Source: an uncultured Prevotellaceae bacterium (lineage in GTDB: Bacteria > Bacteroidota > Bacteroidia > Bacteroidales > Bacteroidaceae). Taken from it: a stretch of 45,825 nt of DNA. How positions within the stretch are numbered: the first letter of the stretch is position 1; each line of letters starts with the position of its first letter. The translations under genes and the position numbers were made by a program. The stretch spans positions 1 to 45,825 of the forward strand of contig CALEPV010000006.1 of NCBI GenBank assembly GCA_937910905.1. The letters are read 5' to 3'. Of this stretch, positions 15,763-23,049 are shown piece after piece. A model generated the notes under the pieces. That model did no database searches. It saw only the letters and a program-made list of their open reading frames with translations, and was not told the DNA's origin.

Positions 15763-15770
15763 CAAAGGTA
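15763..15770 (-). promoter_or_regulatory. Possible -7 box upstream of the GH3-family gene
   Basis: TACCTTTG on the minus strand, in the sequence context GTACCTTTGCGG seen before other genes here. No clear TTTG is present at -33, and the position would give a nearly leaderless transcript, so the call is tentative. Confidence 0.45.
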
Positions 15771-15780
15771 CGTAAAATTC

Positions 15781-16146
15781 CTATTGCTCGTACCTATAGC
15801 TGCGGTTTTCCTGCCGTTGGCTGCGCTGTCGGTCCAACTGAGTGCTACGCTGTTGGCGCTCCTGCCACCTGCGCTGCTCGCGCTCATACTTCTCGCGGCG
15901 ACGTGCCTCACGCTTGCTCTCCTGCTTGGATCCTATGGCTGCACCAGCTACGCCTCCCACGGCTGTGCCCACCAGCGAACCGGCAAACGAAGCACGGCCA
16001 TCGCCGGCGATATCGCCCACCAGGGCGCCTACCAAACTACCCACATACGAGCCCGTGTAGGCGCCCTGTTCGGTGCTGTAGCACGAACTGAGACTGACCG
16101 ACAGGATGAGTAGCAACGTAGGGATATAGTATTTGACTGTCTTCAT
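15781..16146 (-). CDS. Glycine-zipper lipoprotein
   Basis: 121 residues from the ATG at 16146 (an ATG at 16179 falls in the promoter). The signal peptide MKTVKYYIPTLLLILSVSLSSC ends in a lipobox. Residues ~30-75 form glycine-zipper sequence with repeated GSLVGALVGDIAG and GTAVGGVAGAAIGS, which can pack as membrane helices. The C-terminal third is a highly charged, Arg/Gln-rich tail (REARRREKYEREQRRWQER) predicted as a helix or coiled coil. Relatives are small outer-membrane lipoproteins of unknown role. It ends 26 bases before the GH3-family gene. Confidence 0.75.
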   Translation of the reverse strand: MKTVKYYIPTLLLILSVSLSSCYSTEQGAYTGSYVGSLVGALVGDIAGDGRASFAGSLVGTAVGGVAGAAIGSKQESKREARRREKYEREQRRWQERQQRSTQLDRQRSQRQENRSYRYEQ

Positions 16147-16176
16147 AGCTTTAACGATGTTTGTCCTTCGATGCTG

Positions 16177-16207
16177 CAAATGTAAACTTTAAGCGCGAAA
16201 CAGCCAA
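16177..16207 (-). promoter_or_regulatory. Promoter of the glycine-zipper lipoprotein gene
   Basis: Minus-strand -7 box TACATTTG (16184-16177) with TTGG (16207-16204) 19 bases upstream. Its position rules out the ATG at 16179 and supports the start at 16146. Confidence 0.6.
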
Positions 16208-16212
16208 GCATA

Positions 16213-16387
16213 AGTGATGGTTAAATAATAAGTTGGGACGATTTGCCTCATATTTTTGAGCTTCTTTGCCTCCACTCATCAGTCACGTAGCCCGCTACGC
16301 TCCTTCTGCGTGAAGACAAAGAAGCCAAAAAGATGAGTGCTAATCCTTTCCTATAAAATCGTCCCAAGTTATTTTTTAACCATCACT
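16213..16387. repeat. Composite repeat element, copy 2, inside a 32-bp inverted repeat
   Basis: Outer inverted repeats 16213-16244 and 16356-16387 match over 32 bp with two mismatches. Inside (16250-16352) are the arms and core shared with 55-161. The core (16269-16316, 48 bp) is bounded by perfect 9-bp inverted repeats GCTTCTTTG (16260-16268) / CAAAGAAGC (16317-16325). Relative to copy 1 the arms are reversed while the core is not. The core itself contains CGTAG-cccg-CTACG. The element lies in the divergent gap between the glycine-zipper gene and the AraC regulator, and is not within the AraC promoter box. Confidence 0.85.
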
Positions 16388-16454
16388 AAACGACTTGGCG
16401 CACACTTTTTTCGCACAATCATGCAGTTTCTAATAGCTTTTAGGCACAAAGCTG

Positions 16455-16485
16455 TTGGCGTTATCAACTGAACATGATACCTTTG
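16455..16485 (+). promoter_or_regulatory. Promoter of the AraC regulator / CBM9-like gene pair
   Basis: TTG (16455-16457), 20-base spacer, TACCTTTG (16478-16485). The start codon at 16496 leaves only a very short leader. Confidence 0.7.
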
Positions 16486-16495
16486 CACTGCACAC

Positions 16496-17401
16496 ATGAA
16501 CAATTCTGCTGCACGCTACCTTATGAACCTAAACGAACTACCTTTCAGCCAAGTGTCCGTGCACGACATTGCCAGCACGTTAGACAGCACTGGCCACATG
16601 ACCACATCAACAGACCTGTGCGGCTTCTTCCTATGCCTGCAGGGTACAGCCGATGTGAGCATTAACGACCATACATTCCACATCCAGCGAGGAGATGTGT
16701 ACTTCTACACCCCATCTACATTCCTATACGTAGAGAGCCACTCCAACGACCTCGAAGGCATCGCCGTAAAGTGCAACCTGAACTTCGTGCTGCCGCTGAT
16801 GGAGAACGTCATCGACGGACGGCTCATCATGCTGATGCGCGAGAAGCCGTGCGTGACCCTGACCGATGTCCAACAGAAGTCAACAGAGCAACTGATAACC
16901 ACGTTGCGAATGCGGCAGGCTATGCTGGGCAACCTACGCTCGACCAAGGAAGAGAACAAGGTGCTGAGCGAGCTGGTGCTGTCGCTGGCACAGGCCGTGT
17001 TCTACGAGCTGTTATACTACTACACCAGCCAGAACAAACTCGGAAGCACCCAGCCGGATGCCCGCGACCATGTGTTCCACACCTTCATCTTCTCGCTGTT
17101 CAAGAACTACAAGCGCGAGCGCGAGGTAGCGTTCTACGCCGAAGAGCAACAGCTGTCGCCGCGCTACTTCTCCAGCATCGTCAAGGAGAAGAGCGGACAC
17201 TCAGCGCTGCACTGGATAGTGCTGGTGGTAATCAGCGCCGCACGCCAGCAGCTGCGCAACACCAACAAGACCATCAAGGAGATTGCACTCGACTTCAACT
17301 TCCCAACACAGTCGTTCTTCGGCAAGTACTTCAAGCAATACGTGGGTGTAGGACCAAAGGAGTACAGGCTGAATGAGCGCAACATAGAAACAGGCAAATG
17401 A
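16496..17401 (+). CDS. AraC-family transcriptional regulator
   Basis: 301 residues. The N-terminal half is cupin-like (FFLCLQGTADVSIND, FHIQRGDVYFY), the usual ligand-sensing part. The C-terminal ~100 residues form the two-helix-turn-helix DNA-binding domain: VAFYAEEQQLSPRYFSSIV for the first, KEIALDFNFPTQSFFGKYF for the second, ending GVGPKEYR. Bacteroidetes members often control nearby surface or metabolic genes. It overlaps the following CBM9-like gene by four bases (ATGA at 17398), so the two are translationally coupled. The target cannot be told from sequence. Confidence 0.92.
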   Translation: MNNSAARYLMNLNELPFSQVSVHDIASTLDSTGHMTTSTDLCGFFLCLQGTADVSINDHTFHIQRGDVYFYTPSTFLYVESHSNDLEGIAVKCNLNFVLPLMENVIDGRLIMLMREKPCVTLTDVQQKSTEQLITTLRMRQAMLGNLRSTKEENKVLSELVLSLAQAVFYELLYYYTSQNKLGSTQPDARDHVFHTFIFSLFKNYKREREVAFYAEEQQLSPRYFSSIVKEKSGHSALHWIVLVVISAARQQLRNTNKTIKEIALDFNFPTQSFFGKYFKQYVGVGPKEYRLNERNIETGK

Positions 17402-18081
17402 GCACATCGGCATCTACACTGGCCATAGCCAAGCTGTCCAGCGCGCCCGAATCGGCTGGGCAAATTGCCGCCATGCTGGACCATGCAGGCATAGAATGGC
17501 ACAACATGAGCTGTCACAACTGGGCCGACAGCTACCCCTACTGTCCCACCGTACGTTTCCGCGCAGCCCACACAGGCACAGTGCTGTTGCTCAACTACGA
17601 TGTCTGCGAGCGCAGCATACGCGCTGAAGCGACAGCCGACAACGGTGCCGTTTGGGAAGACTCGTGCTGCGAGCTGTTCCTGCAGCTGGGCGAGGGCTAC
17701 TACAACATAGAGTGCAACTGCGGCGGAGCCCTGCTGGTAGGCTACGGGCTGGACCGTCATAACCGCGAGTGTGCTGGCAGCGAGATCACATCGGCCATTG
17801 ACCGGTGGACATCGATAGGGCGCAAGCACATCCCCCTGACATACATGACACAAAAAGACAGCACCAATGCCGATTGGCACTGGCAGCTGTCTCTAATAAT
17901 TCCCGTGGCTACATTCTTCCACGATGGCATCGCCCGCCTGGACGGTCTGTCTGCACGCTGCAACCTATATAAGTGTGGCGACAAGCTGGACAGCCCGCAC
18001 TTCATGTCGTGGCGACCCGTCGGCACTCCGCGTCCCGACTTCCATCAGCCCGACTTCTTCGGCGATTGTAAGTTCCTGTAG
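17398..18081 (+). CDS. CBM9-like carbohydrate-binding family protein
   Basis: 227 residues without a signal peptide. It resembles the Bacteroidetes carbohydrate-binding family 9-like (DOMON-type) proteins: WADSYPYCPTVRFRAAHT opening strands, VLLLNYDVCERSIRA, the conserved acidic motif VWEDSCCELFLQLGEGYYNIECN, WHWQLSLIIPVATFF and a closing HFMSWRPVGTPRPDFHQPDFFG. Translation is coupled to the AraC gene. Absence of a secretion signal suggests a cytoplasmic role or a non-carbohydrate ligand. The stop lies only four bases from the end of the convergent C10 protease gene, leaving no room for a terminator between them. Confidence 0.8.
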   Translation: MSTSASTLAIAKLSSAPESAGQIAAMLDHAGIEWHNMSCHNWADSYPYCPTVRFRAAHTGTVLLLNYDVCERSIRAEATADNGAVWEDSCCELFLQLGEGYYNIECNCGGALLVGYGLDRHNRECAGSEITSAIDRWTSIGRKHIPLTYMTQKDSTNADWHWQLSLIIPVATFFHDGIARLDGLSARCNLYKCGDKLDSPHFMSWRPVGTPRPDFHQPDFFGDCKFL

Positions 18082-18085
18082 GGTG

Positions 18086-19798
18086 CTATCGCATCAACAC
18101 CTTCTTGCCGTTGATGATGTACAGGCCCTGTGAAGGCTTACTTACTGCACGACCGCTTAGGTCGAAGCATCCCTTCTTCAGCACGGCAGCTGCTGTCTGC
18201 GTAGCCGACTGGACAGCATCATCTGCCTCAACAGCTGTTATGCTGTCGTACAGGCTGGGTTCGGCAACAGTCACCTTGCCTGCGGCATCCTTGCTGAACT
18301 TATTCACATAGACACCACCCACAGAGCGTACTATCGTGAAGTATTCGCTATCTATAGAGTGGCCTAATATGTAAAAAGTATAGTCGCCGGCAGGCAGGTC
18401 GTTCAGCAGCAGGTCGAAGCTGGTCTCCCTCATGCCATAGCCGGACTCCAGAACGCCAACGACCTCGGTAGAGAACAGGCGTGTGATATCATAGATATCA
18501 TCGTCCTCGTCATTCTCTATGAGGGCATACGTCTCGCCGTAGAAGCTTAGGTAGTCGTTGTTGTAAAGGCCGGGGAAATTCACCGTCAGCGAGTTTGCAA
18601 TGGACGACGACAGTGTGATGACACCAGGCATGATGAGGTGTGACTCGTACTCTGCTCCCTCCAGTGGCTTGCCATCGGGCGTGAAGCCGATAATCATGGC
18701 CTGATCCTCGCTGAAGTTGTACGTCAGCGATGAACCAAGGATGCCTCTTGGAGCAAGATTGTCGATGGTGAAGTAGCCATCGGCAGTGCCGTCCCAGCCC
18801 CAGTTGACATACACCTTGCCCTGAGCGTCGATGCCGCTGAACACGAATGCGTGGCCACCATAGTTGGCGTCGGACGCCGAGTACAGTATGGCGCGGCCAG
18901 CGAGCAGTTCCTCCTGAATGATGGACATCCACTCGTCTTCGGTGTAGAATTCGCGGAATATCATTTGTATTGCCAATGTGTCATAGCCGAGGTTGTTGGT
19001 CAGGCCCAGACAAGCCTGGTCGGGATAAGCGCCGCTGCCATCGGCAGTATAGTTCATCCTGGAAGCAAAGCCGCAGTCGCGCATCAGCGTAGCCACAGCA
19101 GTCTTCGACTCGTCGGTGCGCTTGCCATAACCATAGTTATTGACCATCACGGAGTAGTTGAAGGTGGAGTTCAGCGTTGCAGGAATCGTGGTCTGCGAAG
19201 CGCCAACAGTATAGCCGGCCTTGCCTGTGCTGCGTGCCGGATACCGGTTGTAGCGCATTATCTGAGCCATTGCCGTTGCCACACAGCCGGCAGGTGTCTC
19301 CTTGGTGCCCTGCTTCGGGCACAACTGATTGAACGGTGAGTTCTGTCCCCACGTCGAAGCCACGAAGTTGGCCACTGGTGTATAGTCGCCCTCATCATCT
19401 CCATTGGGTATAATCTCTGGGGCGCGGGCACCGATGTTCATACGCGCTGTGCCATCGTTGAGTGCACGCTCCTGTGCCTCCAACCACCACTTGAATCCGC
19501 AAGGCTCATCGCCCTCGGCATAACTGTTCAGCGACACGCCGAGCACAGGGCTCATGCGACTGTCGCGAGCCATCACCACGAAGCCAGCCTCATCGGAGCC
19601 GTAGATGGCGAGGTTGTCTGTTGTGGTCAGCTCGCGGATGTCCTGCACAGCATCACGCTGTCCTGCCACCTGAGCCTTCACGCCAGCAGTGAGAAGCTGC
19701 TGTGCGGCAATCTCCCGCAGTTCATCATCCGTACGCTGCTGTGCGTTTGCCGTCACAGCAAAGCACACAGCGAGAATTGATAAGTAGAGTTTGTTCAT
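18086..19798 (-). CDS. C10-family (streptopain-like) secreted cysteine protease
   Basis: 570 residues. A signal peptide (MNKLYLSILAVCFAVTANAQ) is followed by a propeptide of the Spi/I69 type (GFVVMARDSRMSPVLGVS, ~72-90). The protease domain has the nucleophile C172 in PAGCVATAMAQ, the histidine H316 in YGGHAFVFSG, and VNWGWDG (331-337). A beta-rich C-terminal region ends with FDLSGRAVSKP...LYIINGKKVLMR, a type IX-like sorting tail. The propeptide is expected to keep the enzyme inactive until secretion. Relatives include SpeB and Prevotella interpain. It has its own promoter at 19839-19871. Confidence 0.93.
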   Translation of the reverse strand: MNKLYLSILAVCFAVTANAQQRTDDELREIAAQQLLTAGVKAQVAGQRDAVQDIRELTTTDNLAIYGSDEAGFVVMARDSRMSPVLGVSLNSYAEGDEPCGFKWWLEAQERALNDGTARMNIGARAPEIIPNGDDEGDYTPVANFVASTWGQNSPFNQLCPKQGTKETPAGCVATAMAQIMRYNRYPARSTGKAGYTVGASQTTIPATLNSTFNYSVMVNNYGYGKRTDESKTAVATLMRDCGFASRMNYTADGSGAYPDQACLGLTNNLGYDTLAIQMIFREFYTEDEWMSIIQEELLAGRAILYSASDANYGGHAFVFSGIDAQGKVYVNWGWDGTADGYFTIDNLAPRGILGSSLTYNFSEDQAMIIGFTPDGKPLEGAEYESHLIMPGVITLSSSIANSLTVNFPGLYNNDYLSFYGETYALIENDEDDDIYDITRLFSTEVVGVLESGYGMRETSFDLLLNDLPAGDYTFYILGHSIDSEYFTIVRSVGGVYVNKFSKDAAGKVTVAEPSLYDSITAVEADDAVQSATQTAAAVLKKGCFDLSGRAVSKPSQGLYIINGKKVLMR

Positions 19799-19838
19799 TG
19801 TCGTTGTCGTATTATATCAAAGCGTTAATTAGCGGCCG

Positions 19839-19871
19839 CAAAGGTACAAATCAAAATCCACAATTCACAAA
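19839..19871 (-). promoter_or_regulatory. Promoter of the C10 protease gene
   Basis: Minus-strand -7 box TACCTTTG (19846-19839), with TTTG (19871-19868) 21 bases upstream. The predicted start is about 35 bases before the ATG at 19798. Confidence 0.7.
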
Positions 19872-19922
19872 TATGGGTTGCGAATTATGCGGACAGGCTC
19901 AGGAATTGTTCTTTAATCATCA

Positions 19923-21173
19923 CTAACTGCGGCTGAGCAGACTGCGCGTCATATATCGCACTGGCAGCCACACTGCTACGAGACTCACAGCCAGCACGGT
20001 GACAAAGACGACAAAGATGTCGGCCACATGCACGCTGACCGGATAGTCCTCAACGATGAATGCGCCTGCACTCTGGCCCAGTTTCACAAGCCCATAGGTC
20101 TGCTGCAAATAGCACAGCAGCAAGCCCAAGGCGATGCCTACCACCGCGCCCAGCCCTGATATAAGCCAGCCTTCGAGCACGAAAATCTGCGACAGCTGGC
20201 GGTCGCTGGCTCCCAGCGAGCGCAGGGTGTGAACATCATCGCGCTTGTCAATCATCAGCATTGACAGCGAGCCGATGATGTTGAACGATGCCACCAGCAG
20301 GATGAATGTCAGGAAGATGTATGCTATGAGCTTCTCTACCTGCATGATGCGGAAGGTGTCCTGTTGCTGCTCATAGCGGTTCTGCACGGTGAAGCGCCTG
20401 CCCAGCATGGCCTGCAGCTCGCGTTCCACCTGAGTCTCGTTGGCTCCGTCCTTGAGGCTCAGCTCCACCGCGCTTATCATGCCCTGACGGTCGAAGAGCC
20501 GGCGCGCAAAGCTGATGGAGGTGATGATATATTGGCTGTCGTACTTAGCCTGCTTGACCATGAACACGGCACCCGGCGAATACAGCGACTCGTGGTTGAA
20601 ATTCTGCCTCGGGTTGCTCATGTTGATTTTCTCGCCCCGACGTGGCGACCATATCGGCAGTTCGCCCTCGTAATAGGTACCCAGCCCCAGCGAAGCAGCA
20701 AGCCGAGCGCCCATGATACCATAGTCAATGCCATAGTCGTAGGTGTAGGACTGCGGTATGTAGTGGTCGCTGTTCGCATACAGGTGCTCGTCGAGCTGCG
20801 TCTGCTCGGCAAAGCGAGGCTCCACACCCTTGATGTTCACCACCCACTGGCGGTTCTCCGACACTATCAGCGCCTGATCCTCGAGCACGTCGGTGGCTAT
20901 GGCCACAGCCGGATGGCTGCGTGCACGCGCCAGCAGAGTATCGTCGGCAGCCACAGCCATGCCTTCATTTAGGGTTATCTTCAGCTGTGGGTCGAAGGCC
21001 GTAAAGGACTGCGCCACAAGGTCCTGAAAGCCATTGAACACGCTCAGCGTCACAACCATAGCCATAGTAGCCAATGCCACACCGCACATAGATATGGCAG
21101 AGATGACGTTGATGGTCCCCACCCGCTTGCGCGAGAAGAGGTAACGCCTGGCTACGTAGAAGGGGAAGAGCAT
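19923..21173 (-). CDS. FtsX/LolCE-type ABC transporter permease
   Basis: 416 residues. The N-terminus FYVARRYLFSRKRVGTINVISAIS and the first membrane segment (VALATMAMVVTLSVFNGF) are typical of lipoprotein-releasing permeases. A large periplasmic domain (~50-265) is followed by three membrane segments (~275-300, 320-350, 375-405) with the FtsX core (YIFLTFILLVASFNIIGS, LRSLGASDRQLSQIFVLEG). With an ATPase encoded elsewhere it probably moves lipoproteins from the inner membrane. It follows rbfA after five bases. No LolD-like ATPase gene lies nearby. Confidence 0.9.
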   Translation of the reverse strand: MLFPFYVARRYLFSRKRVGTINVISAISMCGVALATMAMVVTLSVFNGFQDLVAQSFTAFDPQLKITLNEGMAVAADDTLLARARSHPAVAIATDVLEDQALIVSENRQWVVNIKGVEPRFAEQTQLDEHLYANSDHYIPQSYTYDYGIDYGIMGARLAASLGLGTYYEGELPIWSPRRGEKINMSNPRQNFNHESLYSPGAVFMVKQAKYDSQYIITSISFARRLFDRQGMISAVELSLKDGANETQVERELQAMLGRRFTVQNRYEQQQDTFRIMQVEKLIAYIFLTFILLVASFNIIGSLSMLMIDKRDDVHTLRSLGASDRQLSQIFVLEGWLISGLGAVVGIALGLLLCYLQQTYGLVKLGQSAGAFIVEDYPVSVHVADIFVVFVTVLAVSLVAVWLPVRYMTRSLLSRS

Positions 21174-21178
21174 GTCAA

Positions 21179-21514
21179 TTATACATTCAGTAGCCTGTCG
21201 ATGTTCTCTGCGTAGTCGAGAGAGTCGTCAACAAAGAACTTCAGCTCGGGTATGATGCGTAGCTGGAAGCGCACACGTTGTCCCAGCTCGTAGCGTATCT
21301 GACGACTGTTATCGTTGATGTTCTGTACTATCTCGGCCGCACGCTCAGACGGGAATATACTCAGATAGCCGCGGCACACGCTCAGGTCGGGGCTGATGCG
21401 GCACGCTGTGACCGACACCAAGACGCCGTGTGTGGCACGCGTCTGCTTCTGGAAAATGTCGCTCAACTCTTTCTGCAGGAGTCTTGCTATTTTGTTCTGA
21501 CGGGTTGTTTCCAT
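21179..21514 (-). CDS. rbfA: 30S ribosome-binding factor RbfA
   Basis: 111 residues, the usual size. Start METTRQNKIARLLQKELSDI and the KH-type fold with VSVTACRISPDLSVCRGYLSIFP and PELKFFVDDSLDYAENI are family signatures. RbfA binds the 5' helix of 16S rRNA during 30S maturation. It lies six bases after sufE and five before the FtsX-type permease gene, in one operon. Confidence 0.96.
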   Translation of the reverse strand: METTRQNKIARLLQKELSDIFQKQTRATHGVLVSVTACRISPDLSVCRGYLSIFPSERAAEIVQNINDNSRQIRYELGQRVRFQLRIIPELKFFVDDSLDYAENIDRLLNV

Positions 21515-21520
21515 ATTCTC

Positions 21521-21949
21521 TTACTTCTCACTCTTTGCCTTGTAAGCCAGCGCATACATCTTCATCTGCCGGAGCATGGCGAGCAGGCCATTGCTGCGTG
21601 TGGGCGACAGATGTTCGCGAAGACCTATGCGGTCGATGAAGTACAGGTCGGCATCCAGTATCTCCTGCGGTGTGTGGTCTGATAGCACACGTATGAGCAG
21701 AGCCACGATGCCCTTCACTATTAGTGCATCGCTCTCTGCACGAAACTGTATGCGTCCGTTGCTGTCGAGGTCGGCCACCAGCCACACGCGGCTCTGACAA
21801 CCGTCTATCAGGTTCTGCTCGGTCTTGAACTCGGCAGGCAAGGGTGTCTCTCCGGATGCCAAGTCGATGAGCATCTGGTATTTATCCATCCAGTCATCGA
21901 AGTCGGCAAACTCCTCGATGACCTGGTCTTGCAGTTCGTTTATCGTCAT
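21521..21949 (-). CDS. sufE: SufE-family Fe-S cluster assembly protein
   Basis: 142 residues. The conserved cysteine C51 in LIDGCQSRVWL accepts sulfur from a SufS-type cysteine desulfurase and passes it to the SufBCD scaffold. Other family segments are FDDWMDKYQMLIDLA and LREHLSPTRSNGLLAML. The suf partner genes are not in the window. It sits five bases after the M28/glutaminyl-cyclase-like gene and six bases before rbfA. Confidence 0.95.
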   Translation of the reverse strand: MTINELQDQVIEEFADFDDWMDKYQMLIDLASGETPLPAEFKTEQNLIDGCQSRVWLVADLDSNGRIQFRAESDALIVKGIVALLIRVLSDHTPQEILDADLYFIDRIGLREHLSPTRSNGLLAMLRQMKMYALAYKAKSEK

Positions 21950-21954
21950 CTATA

Positions 21955-23007
21955 CTATTTATTATCGTTGTATATCACCTGCAGCAGCACCTGCCCAACG
22001 GCTTTCATCACAGCTGGGTCGATGTTGGCTGGTGTATCGTTCACCGTGTGCCACGTACTGCCGAAGCTGCTGCGCTGGCCTTCCACGTGGGGCACGATGT
22101 CTAATGCAGCGATATGTGCGTACTGGTATAGCGGCACATGGTCGTCCATCACAGCACCACCCTCGGTCAGTGGGAAGTAGTCGCCATAGCCTATCTGATG
22201 TGCCAGGTGCCATATCATGTCCACCACTGGACGCGCTATCTGCATGGAGTAGCTCTCCATGGCGAACTTAGCCCCACGGCCCCCCACCATGTCAAGGTTC
22301 ACAGCATAGCGTGCATGGTAGTGGCCATAGGCCTGCTCAGCCCACTTGCGGGAACCCATGCACCAGTAGTTGTAGGGGTCGGCCTTGTCGCTGTCATCGT
22401 CGCTGTCAGCCCACTGCGGTATACCCTGATCCTCTAAGTCGAAGCACACGAAGTCCACGCCGAAGGCGAGTGGCATCTGCTGCATTACCCTGGCCATCTC
22501 CAGCATCACGGCAATGCCCGATGCGCCATCGTTGGCCGCCATGACAGGCGTGTGGTGATGGGCAGCATCGGCATCGTTGTCGGCCCAGAGGCGACTGTCG
22601 TAGTGTGCCGATATGAGCACGCGGTCGGTCATCTCTGGGTTGATGCTCGCCATGATGTTGGTGCCTGTATATGCTGTGCTGTCGAAGCCCGTAACCTCGA
22701 TGTGCTGTGTGGCCACGGCTGCTCCGAAGCGGCTGAACTGCCGCTGTATCCATGCACCACACAGCTCATGAGCAGCAGTCATAGGTGCTCGCGGTCCGAA
22801 GTCACATTGTGCCTGTACATAGCTCATGGCACTGTCAGCGCTGAACTGAGGTGCTGGCTGCAGCGCTATGGTGTCACTGCTGCTACTGCCTGTTGAGCCG
22901 CCCTTGCACGAGGGCATGAGCAGCGCCAGCATGGCGGTAGGTACTATCCACAACAGCCACCGCAAGCGGCGCGCTACTGGGTGATGGATATTATATTGGG
23001 GGGTCAT
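21955..23007 (-). CDS. M28-family lipoprotein, glutaminyl-cyclase-like
   Basis: 350 residues. A lipoprotein signal (ALLMPSC, cysteine ~34) is followed by an alpha/beta metal-dependent domain. Likely zinc ligands and active-site residues are visible: ISAHYDSR, D in MAANDGASG, E in CFDLEDQG, and the final H in STWHTVNDTPANID. The pattern DFGPRAP near the start and WHTVNDT at the end resemble bacterial type II glutaminyl cyclases of Bacteroidetes, which convert N-terminal glutamine of exported proteins to pyroglutamate. An aminopeptidase is the alternative within the same fold. First gene of the operon with sufE, rbfA and the permease. Confidence 0.88.
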   Translation of the reverse strand: MTPQYNIHHPVARRLRWLLWIVPTAMLALLMPSCKGGSTGSSSSDTIALQPAPQFSADSAMSYVQAQCDFGPRAPMTAAHELCGAWIQRQFSRFGAAVATQHIEVTGFDSTAYTGTNIMASINPEMTDRVLISAHYDSRLWADNDADAAHHHTPVMAANDGASGIAVMLEMARVMQQMPLAFGVDFVCFDLEDQGIPQWADSDDDSDKADPYNYWCMGSRKWAEQAYGHYHARYAVNLDMVGGRGAKFAMESYSMQIARPVVDMIWHLAHQIGYGDYFPLTEGGAVMDDHVPLYQYAHIAALDIVPHVEGQRSSFGSTWHTVNDTPANIDPAVMKAVGQVLLQVIYNDNK

Positions 23008-23009
23008 CC

Positions 23010-23046
23010 TATGTTACGCCTTTATATGATATATGTTACGCCTTTA
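23010..23046. repeat. 15-bp direct repeat at 22-bp spacing between HK1 and the M28 gene
   Basis: TATGTTACGCCTTTA occurs at 23010-23024 and again at 23032-23046, exactly 22 bases apart, in the 42-base gap upstream of the M28 start codon and just after the stop of the sensor kinase gene. Confidence 0.8.
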
Positions 23047-23049
23047 CGT

